From contig JAFYVA010000119.1 in NCBI GenBank assembly GCA_017549325.1, forward strand, positions 1 through 11,191: 11,191 nt of DNA, read 5' to 3'. The notes below the pieces were generated by a model. It did not search any database and was not told where the DNA came from. It saw only the letters and a list, made by a program, of their open reading frames with translations. A program made the translations under genes and the position numbers. Positions 7,563 to 11,191 of the stretch are shown here, piece after piece (the stretch's first letter is position 1; each line of letters opens with the position of its first letter). The stretch is from Oscillospiraceae bacterium. Its GTDB lineage: Bacteria; Bacillota_A; Clostridia; Oscillospirales; Oscillospiraceae.

Positions 7563-8495
7563 ATGATCGTCAAACAAATTCCCCTCTGGGAGGGACGAGA
7601 GGATGTCGTGCTGCATACGCTGCTGAAGGAGTGCCGTCCCAACATGATGATGCCCACCGAGCCGGAGGCGCTGCCTGCCGTGGTGATCTGTCCCGGCGGC
7701 GCGTATATGTTCTGCTCCATGGAAAACGAAGGCGACGCCGTGGCCATGCAGTTTGCCGCTGCAGGCTATCAGGTCTTTATTCTGGAATATACCGTGGGTT
7801 CTGCCTGCGGTGATAACGATCCACGCCACCCGGCGCAGCTGCTGGATCTGGGTAAGGCGCTACTGACCATCCGCGAGAACGCCGCGGCATGGCATGTAGA
7901 TCCCGAGCGCATTGCGCTGATCGGTTTCTCGGCCGGCGCCAATCTCTGCGGTAATATGGCCGTGCAATGGCACACCCCGCTGCTGAGCGAGCATTTTGGC
8001 GTACCGGCAACGCATTTCCGCCCCATGGCGGTGATTCTCGGCTATCCCATCACCGACTTTACGCTGCAGATGGAGTATAACGCCACGCTGCCGCCCAACC
8101 CGCTGCTGATGGCGGGCGACGAGACGTTCTTCGGTACGCGCCGTCCCAAACAGGAAAAGCGCGACGCGGTGAGTCCCTGTCTCCATGTCGGAGAAAATAC
8201 GCCGCCCATCTTCCTCTTCCATGCTGCCAGCGATTGCCTCGTCCCTGCGATGCACTCGCTGAAGATGGCGATGGCACTGGCAGAGAAAGGCATCCCCTAT
8301 GAGCTGCATGTGTTCCAGAACGGCGGCCACGGATTTGGCCCCGGTATCGGCGAGGGAGTAAGTCCCTACCGTGCCGATCAGTATCGCGCCTGCCATGCGT
8401 GGGTAGATCTGGCTACACGCTGGCTGCTGCACTACGCCGCACCGGAGACGGCAGAGCATGATCTGGGTATCTTCGGCGCCTCTGACGAAGAATGA
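7563..8495 (+). CDS. Alpha/beta hydrolase, probable carboxylesterase
   Basis: This 310-residue cytoplasmic alpha/beta hydrolase resembles the esterase/acetyl-xylan-esterase-like group (COG0657). CPGGAY (oxyanion-hole loop, near residue 43), GFSAG (nucleophile S123), AASDCLVP (D224) and GGHGFG (H256) supply a complete catalytic triad in the right order. There is no signal peptide or membrane segment. It begins 14 bases after the dehydrogenase stop behind AGAGGAGG and ends at the operon terminator, so it is the fifth gene of the citrate operon. No TCA step needs a carboxylesterase; a repair or acyl-ester role is possible but not shown. The substrate cannot be told from sequence. Confidence 0.88.
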   Translation: MIVKQIPLWEGREDVVLHTLLKECRPNMMMPTEPEALPAVVICPGGAYMFCSMENEGDAVAMQFAAAGYQVFILEYTVGSACGDNDPRHPAQLLDLGKALLTIRENAAAWHVDPERIALIGFSAGANLCGNMAVQWHTPLLSEHFGVPATHFRPMAVILGYPITDFTLQMEYNATLPPNPLLMAGDETFFGTRRPKQEKRDAVSPCLHVGENTPPIFLFHAASDCLVPAMHSLKMAMALAEKGIPYELHVFQNGGHGFGPGIGEGVSPYRADQYRACHAWVDLATRWLLHYAAPETAEHDLGIFGASDEE

Positions 8496-8497
8496 TG

Positions 8498-8540
8498 AAC
8501 CACCCCACAAATCGAAAGATTTGTGGGGTGGTTTGTTGTT
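8498..8540 (+). terminator. Intrinsic terminator of the citrate operon, between convergent genes
   Basis: A 16-bp perfect stem (8498-8513 with 8518-8533, GAAA loop) is followed by TGTTGTT. It starts 2 bases after the esterase stop. The - strand gene ends only 5 bases beyond the stem, so the same hairpin probably also protects that transcript's 3' end, although on that strand the U-tract is poor. Confidence 0.88.
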
Positions 8541-9039
8541 AGCCGCGATAGTAGCAACCCTCGGTGCAGCTGTTATAATAGCCCATAAAGGTGACAGGCT
8601 CATCGCCGATGGCGAAGAAGCCGTAGTAGGAATCGAAATAGTAGTCTTTCCCAAGGTGGGCAGCTTCTGCCTCTACCAGAGCCTTGGCATAGTCAACACC
8701 ATCTCCAACCAAAATGTAGTGCGAGTACTCCGGCTGCATCTGCTGCTCCTCACGATAGACGAATTTCCCGAACACCGAGCCGTCCGACAACTGATAGGCA
8801 TATAGCTTTTTGATCTGCTCCTTGTCGATCTCGGGGGTGGTGACGAAAGTATATTCGCCCAGCAGGTCTAAGCCCTGCTCTGCCTTCGCCCAATCGGCAA
8901 CGCCCTGCATCTCCACCTCAAGGGACGCCCGTTTTCCAGGATAGTTGTGGGTATCTTCCCACCAGTTGATGGCAAAAGCAGCACCCACCGCGAAGATCAC
9001 AAGCAAAATGGGAATCACAATCAGTTTCCAACTTTTCAT
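8539..9039 (-). CDS. Small membrane-anchored or secreted protein, unknown (paralog 1)
   Basis: I do not recognise this 166-residue protein. It has a short basic start (MKSWK), one hydrophobic segment (about residues 5-24) ending in AFAIN, which could be a signal anchor or a signal peptidase AxA site, then an extracellular-type soluble domain with many Tyr, Glu and Asp. There is no lipobox Cys. It ends in CTEGCYYRG. An upstream in-frame ATG at 9048 would add three residues, but the purine-rich ribosome site directly abuts it. The sister gene has GGAGG correctly spaced for the equivalent of the ATG at 9039, so 9039 is chosen. It is a tandem duplicate of the gene at 9126-9623: the central block of about 55 residues is almost identical while the C-terminal third has diverged. 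Confidence 0.78.
   Translation of the reverse strand: MKSWKLIVIPILLVIFAVGAAFAINWWEDTHNYPGKRASLEVEMQGVADWAKAEQGLDLLGEYTFVTTPEIDKEQIKKLYAYQLSDGSVFGKFVYREEQQMQPEYSHYILVGDGVDYAKALVEAEAAHLGKDYYFDSYYGFFAIGDEPVTFMGYYNSCTEGCYYRG
8744..8910 (-). repeat. Conserved internal block shared by the two paralogs, copy 1
   Basis: These 167 bases align without gaps to 9328-9494 with about seven mismatches by eye (near 96% identity). The sequence on the 3' side is much more diverged. Synonymous positions are conserved too. Confidence 0.85.
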
Positions 9040-9059
9040 AAGCCGCATCCTTTCTATAT

Positions 9060-9088
9060 ATAAGACACTTATTAGACGAAAAATGCAA
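9060..9088 (-). promoter_or_regulatory. Putative promoter of paralog 1
   Basis: On the - strand, TTGCAT (9088-9083) and TCTTAT (9065-9060) are 17 bases apart. The -10 is weak (4 of 6). The arrangement is copied upstream of paralog 2, which supports it. Confidence 0.5.
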
Positions 9089-9125
9089 CGAAAATGAAAG
9101 CTTTGTGGAGAGTTTTGTTATGTAG

Positions 9126-9623
9126 TTAGCCGCGATAATAATTTCCTTCTAAGCATCTCGAATAATAACTTGATAGCGATGTGGGGTCGTCACTGATGAC
9201 AAAGAACCCGCTAGAGCTGAAATCCAGCTCTTTCCCAAGATACTGTGCCTCAATCTCCACCAGCGACTTGGCGTAGTCTACTCCAGAGCCGCATAAAATA
9301 TAATGAGAATCTACCTTTTGTCTTTCCTGCTCCTCACGATAGACGAATTTCCCGAACACCGAGCCGTCCGACAACTGATAGGCATACAGTTCTTTGATCT
9401 GCTCCTTGTCGATCTCGGAGACGGTGACGAAGGTATATTCGCCCAGCAGGTCTAAGCCCTGCTCTGCCTTCGCCCAATCGGCAACGCCCTGCATACGCAC
9501 TTCGATCGGCGCAAGTTTGCCGGGAACAACGCGGCCCGAACTCCACACATTGATAGCGAGCGCAGCACCCACTGCGAGAATCACAAGCAGTATGGGGATC
9601 ACGATCAGTTTCCAACTTTTCAT
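9126..9623 (-). CDS. Small membrane-anchored or secreted protein, unknown (paralog 2)
   Basis: A 165-residue protein with the same plan as the gene that follows it at 8539-9039: MKSWK, a hydrophobic helix (about 5-24) ending ALAIN, a nearly identical central block (MQGVADWAKAEQGLDLLGEY to KFVYREEQ), a diverged C-terminal half and a conserved ending (CLEGNYYRG). The final Y..xC.EGxYYRG motif in both copies suggests a functional tail. GGAGG sits seven bases upstream of the ATG. The 77 bases between the two genes hold no terminator that I can see, so the copies may be cotranscribed although each has its own promoter-like sequence. The function is unknown. Confidence 0.8.
   Translation of the reverse strand: MKSWKLIVIPILLVILAVGAALAINVWSSGRVVPGKLAPIEVRMQGVADWAKAEQGLDLLGEYTFVTVSEIDKEQIKELYAYQLSDGSVFGKFVYREEQERQKVDSHYILCGSGVDYAKSLVEIEAQYLGKELDFSSSGFFVISDDPTSLSSYYSRCLEGNYYRG
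9328..9494 (-). repeat. Conserved internal block shared by the two paralogs, copy 2
   Basis: Direct-repeat partner of 8744-8910, same length and orientation. The two blocks start 584 bases apart. Confidence 0.85.
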
Positions 9624-9643
9624 AAGCCGCCTCCTTTTTTTAT

Positions 9644-9672
9644 ATAAGACACTTATTAGACGAAACGTGCAA
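9644..9672 (-). promoter_or_regulatory. Putative promoter of paralog 2
   Basis: On the - strand, TTGCAC (9672-9667) and TCTTAT (9649-9644) are 17 bases apart. Most of the region from about 9623 to 9672 repeats that upstream of paralog 1, so the duplication included the promoter. Confidence 0.5.
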
Positions 9673-9743
9673 CAGGAATGTTCCGCGGGGGGAAGGAGTA
9701 GGCTCTCTACCCTATAATCGTTAGCGAAAGCTCATTCCAACTA

Positions 9744-9771
9744 TGTAGGGCGGGGTGCCCACACCCCGCCG
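9744..9771 (+). repeat. REP-like hairpin repeat, copy X
   Basis: The layout is TGTAGGG, five stem bases (CGGGG), TGCCCACA, the complementary five (CCCCG), then CCG. It forms a perfect 9-bp hairpin (9749-9757 with 9762-9770, loop CCCA). It begins 4 bases after the stop of the - strand gene at 9776. No U-tract follows on either strand, so it is not a standard terminator. Confidence 0.75.
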
Positions 9772-9775
9772 CCGT

Positions 9776-10363
9776 TTACCTTCTTTTTCTTCTACGGCGC
9801 TCTTTTCTGACAAAGTTGTCGTATGCAGCGTCGAATATACGGCTCCTAGGTTCGGGCAGCCATTCGCTCAAATGCAAACACAGCTTTTTGCTTGCGTGAA
9901 ACTTGATGAAATCATCACTGTTTCTTAGCTTATAGCTTTTGTTAACAGCATCTTGAGGATATGGTTTTTTCGAAAAATACGCCATATCCATCGTGGTAAT
10001 ATCACGCAAAGAGCCGCCCTTAAACCGATAGTCAAATCCAGTATAGCGGATCTCATCTTTGTGTAAACGCCGTGTCTTCATAAAGGGGCATTTCCAGATG
10101 ATTTCATCTTCATCAATAATCAAGCGACCAAAACAGCGATACCAAAATCCGTAAAAAGCAATCGCCGCGAGCCCCGTTATAGCTAAAAGGAATAGAATAG
10201 AAAAGATGTTCTCGCGCAATGAATCAGACCAGTCTCTTATGAATAACGTCCAAAGCCAAATCAATCCGGCAACAAAGAAAAGCATTAAAAGGCGCCCCTC
10301 AATCAGCAGAATGATGTGTTCATGGTACACCTTGCGTTTTGGATTATGCATTGTATCACGCAA
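9776..10363 (-). CDS. Two-TM membrane protein with possible PH-like domain, unknown
   Basis: A protein of about 195 residues. From the TTG start it has a basic N-terminus, two hydrophobic helices (about 24-42 and 53-74), a soluble strand-rich region (FGRLIIDEDEIIWKCPF... KTRRLHKDEI) that resembles bacterial PH-like membrane-associated domains, and a very basic tail (RKERRRRKRR). The domain assignment is tentative. A GTG at 10372 is in frame but is part of the ribosome site AAGGAGGTG. The TTG at 10363 lies 8 bases after GGAGG and is the best start; an ATG at 10351 is too far away. The gene is visibly more A+T-rich than the metabolic operon, and copies of a short hairpin repeat flank it in inverted orientation; both fit an acquired gene. 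Confidence 0.72.
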   Translation of the reverse strand: MRDTMHNPKRKVYHEHIILLIEGRLLMLFFVAGLIWLWTLFIRDWSDSLRENIFSILFLLAITGLAAIAFYGFWYRCFGRLIIDEDEIIWKCPFMKTRRLHKDEIRYTGFDYRFKGGSLRDITTMDMAYFSKKPYPQDAVNKSYKLRNSDDFIKFHASKKLCLHLSEWLPEPRSRIFDAAYDNFVRKERRRRKRR

Positions 10364-10386
10364 CGATAACACCTCCTTCTTTTCTC

Positions 10387-10415
10387 AATATACAATACAA
10401 CTCACAATAGTGCAA
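10387..10415 (-). promoter_or_regulatory. Promoter of the two-TM membrane protein gene
   Basis: On the - strand, TTGCAC (10415-10410) and TATATT (10392-10387) are 17 bases apart, shortly before the AAGGAGG ribosome site. It shares GTTGCAC with the promoter of paralog 2. Confidence 0.68.
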
Positions 10416-10468
10416 CAAAAAGCTAAACGGGCCGATACCCCAAGGGGTTCTTGCTCAGCTACGCTTCA

Positions 10469-10496
10469 CGGGTCGATGTGGGCATCGACCCCTACA
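10469..10496 (-). repeat. REP-like hairpin repeat, copy Y
   Basis: On the - strand it reads TGTAGGG, GTCGA, TGCCCACA, TCGAC, CCG: the same frame as copy X at 9744-9771, but all five variable stem positions are replaced by another complementary pair of sequences. It lies in opposite orientation to X, on the far side of the gene at 9776-10363. Confidence 0.75.
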
Positions 10497-10525
10497 AAAT
10501 AAAAAGTGCCCGCTTAAGCGGGCAC
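10494..10525 (-). terminator. Intrinsic terminator on the - strand
   Basis: A perfect 20-bp palindrome (10506-10525; 8-bp stem with a TTAA loop) is followed on the - strand by TTTTTATTTTG. No protein gene lies upstream within 600 bases, so it must end a non-coding or read-through transcript entering from the right, and it shields the gene at 9776-10363. Confidence 0.75.
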
Positions 10526-10585
10526 AAGACACTTCTTCACTATTCACTACTACTTATAAGTTAACACGAAAAAAGACACCACAGC

Positions 10586-10640
10586 CCTTGTGGAGATACC
10601 ATCTATCCCCCTTGCATGGGGGAGCGCGAGGGAGAGCTAT
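10586..10640 (-). repeat. Palindrome-rich direct repeat R1
   Basis: Roughly 80% identical to R2 (10763-10818). The shared core includes the block TTGCATGGGGGAGCGCGAGG. As - strand RNA it could form three small hairpins (CCCCC with GGGGG, GATA with TATC, and a weaker one), ending near a CCACA/TGTGG stem and a T6 run at 10569-10574. No credible protein is encoded. Orientation is uncertain. Confidence 0.65.
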
Positions 10641-10672
10641 TTACCGCACTCCAATAGGCGCATAAGAATTCT

Positions 10673-10721
10673 CCTCCCCACCGCAGGCTGGGGAGGTTTG
10701 GAGGGGAGAGTCCTCCCCTCC
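10673..10721. repeat. Two adjacent G+C-rich hairpins
   Basis: CCTCCCC (10673-10679) pairs with GGGGAGG (10690-10696), and GGAGGGGA (10700-10707) pairs with TCCCCTCC (10714-10721). All four arms are variants of one CCTCCCC motif, so alternative pairings are possible. They sit between R1 and R2. No U-tract is present. Confidence 0.7.
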
Positions 10722-10762
10722 AACTATTTTAATAAGGCCAACAAAACAAAAGAACCCCCTCT

Positions 10763-10818
10763 CCTTGCGGAGATAACAGCTATCACCCTTGCATGGGGGA
10801 GCGCGAGGGGGAGGGTAT
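10763..10818 (-). repeat. Palindrome-rich direct repeat R2
   Basis: Partner of R1, 177 bases downstream in the same orientation. On the - strand, CCCCCTC near its start could pair with GAGGGGG just past its end, closing three inner hairpins (last one CTCC-GCAA-GGAG), with TTCTTTTGTTTT following. This resembles a small structured or terminator-like element. Confidence 0.62.
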
Positions 10819-10830
10819 GACCCCTCGCAG

Positions 10831-10881
10831 TTAAATAAAAACACTACAAACACCACGCTTTCGCGTGGTGTTTGTAGTGTT
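10831..10881 (-). terminator. Strong intrinsic terminator after 5S-like copy 1
   Basis: A perfect 19-bp stem (10863-10881 with 10840-10858, loop GAAA on the - strand) is followed on the - strand by a TTTTTATTT run. It begins at the very end of the 5S-like sequence. Confidence 0.93.
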
Positions 10882-10958
10882 GGCGCTACCTATTTTTCCG
10901 GGCCGTCTCCAGCCAAGTATCGTGGGTAGTCGGATGCCTCGCCGCTGCCTGTGGCAGA
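10878..10958 (-). repeat. 5S rRNA 3'-domain-like repeat unit, copy 1
   Basis: Read on the - strand, about 10925 to 10880 looks like the 3' domain of clostridial 5S rRNA: GATACTTGGCTGGAGACGG, then CCCGGAAAAATAGG (loop E/helix V region) and GTAGCGCCAAC (helix I 3' strand). The sequence before it (10926-10958) is not 5S; it is half of a long hairpin. No TTGGCGC partner for helix I exists upstream, so this cannot be an intact 5S gene. It is nearly identical in layout to 11111-11191 and is followed at once by a terminator. The 5S resemblance is recalled from family knowledge, not searched. Confidence 0.7.
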
Positions 10959-11060
10959 TGAAGGCGAGCGCATCCGAAAGGAGTGTCCCGCTTTTGCAGC
11001 CCCGAACAGGGGCGGCAAAACGGCTGACACGACGTGTTGCGAGCTTGCTCGCTTATGCCT
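10880..11060 (-). ncRNA. Putative structured RNA unit with a 5S-like 3' end
   Basis: Between the two terminators on the - strand the order is: a palindrome (11052-11039, GCGAGC/GCTCGC); a long imperfect hairpin (11030-10983, about 19 pairs); a second long hairpin (10976-10931: seven, six and five pairs separated by small bulges, loop ACA); the 5S-like domain; and a 19-bp terminator. The stacking of paired elements before a terminator is what a small RNA gene would show. I see no clear promoter within the unit, so it may be transcribed from the right. It could equally be a dispersed DNA repeat without an RNA role. Confidence 0.4.
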
Positions 11061-11073
11061 CCTTCGAAACAAG

Positions 11074-11107
11074 CAAAAGAAAAGAGACACCCAAATGGAT
11101 GTCTCTT
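11074..11107 (-). terminator. Intrinsic terminator after 5S-like copy 2
   Basis: On the - strand an 11-bp stem (11107-11097 with 11092-11082, one G-U pair, loop ATTT) is followed by TTCTTTTGC. Its sequence is unrelated to the terminator after copy 1 but it sits at the same place relative to the 5S-like end. Confidence 0.87.
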
Positions 11108-11110
11108 CAA

Positions 11111-11191
11111 TGTTGGCGCTACCTATTTTTCCGGGCCGTCGGCCCGCCAAGTTCGTGGGTAGTCGGATGCCTCGCCGCTGCCTGTGGCAGA
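11111..11191 (-). repeat. 5S rRNA 3'-domain-like repeat unit, copy 2 (cut by window end)
   Basis: Same 81-base unit as 10878-10958, 233 bases away in the same orientation. The helix IV segment differs: here a GGGCC/GGCCC stem replaces the TGGAGAC version, while the flanking loop-E-like and 3'-terminal sequences are kept. The window ends inside the loop of the same long hairpin. Confidence 0.72.

Noticed and set aside
9623..9690. ECF-sigma promoter (GGAAC ... CGTCTAAT) upstream of paralog 2
   Set aside because: CGTCTAAT is present before both paralogs, but the -35-like GGAAC occurs only before paralog 2. The TTGCA-N17-TCTTAT arrangement is shared by both.
9744..9771. Terminator for the - strand gene ending at 9776
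   Set aside because: The hairpin is strong but no U-tract follows on the - strand, and it matches a repeat found elsewhere in the window.
10206..10502. 98-residue + strand frame
   Set aside because: It runs antisense to the start of the membrane protein gene and through its promoter and repeat Y. There is no ribosome site and no recognisable domain.
10590..10856. Short frames on both strands across R1/R2
   Set aside because: They translate hairpin repeats, and the + strand version contains two versions of the same repeat-encoded peptide. No ribosome site is seen.
10886..11150. Two overlapping - strand frames of 74 and 86 residues
   Set aside because: They run through the long hairpins, a terminator and the 5S-like domain. 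Overlapping frames with unrelated composition point to non-coding DNA.
10878..11191. Intact 5S rRNA genes
   Set aside because: Only the 3' domain resembles 5S. The 5' half, including the partner strand of helix I, is missing in copy 1 and not seen in copy 2 before the window ends.
10373..11191. CRISPR array or insertion sequence
   Set aside because: Repeats are too few, of different types and unevenly spaced for CRISPR. No transposase gene or terminal inverted repeat with target duplication is visible.

Overview
The window reads as chromosomal DNA of a GC-rich anaerobic Clostridia, most like an Oscillospiraceae (Flavonifractor/Oscillibacter type) gut bacterium. This is inferred from gene content: a biotin/Na+ decarboxylase, a Re-citrate-synthase-type enzyme instead of ordinary citrate synthase, strong GGAGG ribosome sites, CCA-encoding tRNA genes and hairpin-rich intergenic repeats. 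No species can be named from the sequence alone.

Region 1 (1-2031, + strand) is the end of a membrane decarboxylase operon: the C-terminal half of the beta subunit, then a carboxyltransferase (OadA-type) alpha subunit without its own biotin domain, then an intrinsic terminator. Region 2 (2078-2385) is a two-tRNA unit, Lys(CTT) and Glu(CTC), with its own promoter and two successive terminators.

Region 3 (2404-8540, + strand) is the metabolic core: one promoter with a perfect 12-bp GntR-type palindrome on its -10, followed by five tightly packed genes. They are a Re-citrate synthase/homocitrate-synthase-family enzyme, a GntR/FCD regulator, a one-chain aconitase, an isocitrate dehydrogenase-family enzyme with an unusual cofactor loop, and an alpha/beta hydrolase. 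The first, third and fourth enzymes would convert oxaloacetate and acetyl-CoA to 2-oxoglutarate, the glutamate-forming oxidative arm of an incomplete TCA cycle. The regulator probably controls its own operon. The neighbouring decarboxylase would act on the same oxaloacetate pool if that is its substrate.

Region 4 (8539-10415, - strand) is accessory and holds small membrane-associated proteins of unknown function: two tandem paralogs with copied upstream regions and a nearly identical 167-bp internal block, then an A+T-rich two-TM protein with a possible PH-like domain, using a TTG start. Two copies of a short hairpin repeat whose stem has covaried flank this last gene in opposite orientation.

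Region 5 (10416-11191) has no credible protein gene. It is full of palindromes and repeats. Its most unusual part is a 233-bp-period duplication on the - strand: each unit carries the 3' domain of a 5S rRNA joined to unrelated hairpin-forming sequence and followed by its own intrinsic terminator. The second copy runs off the window end.
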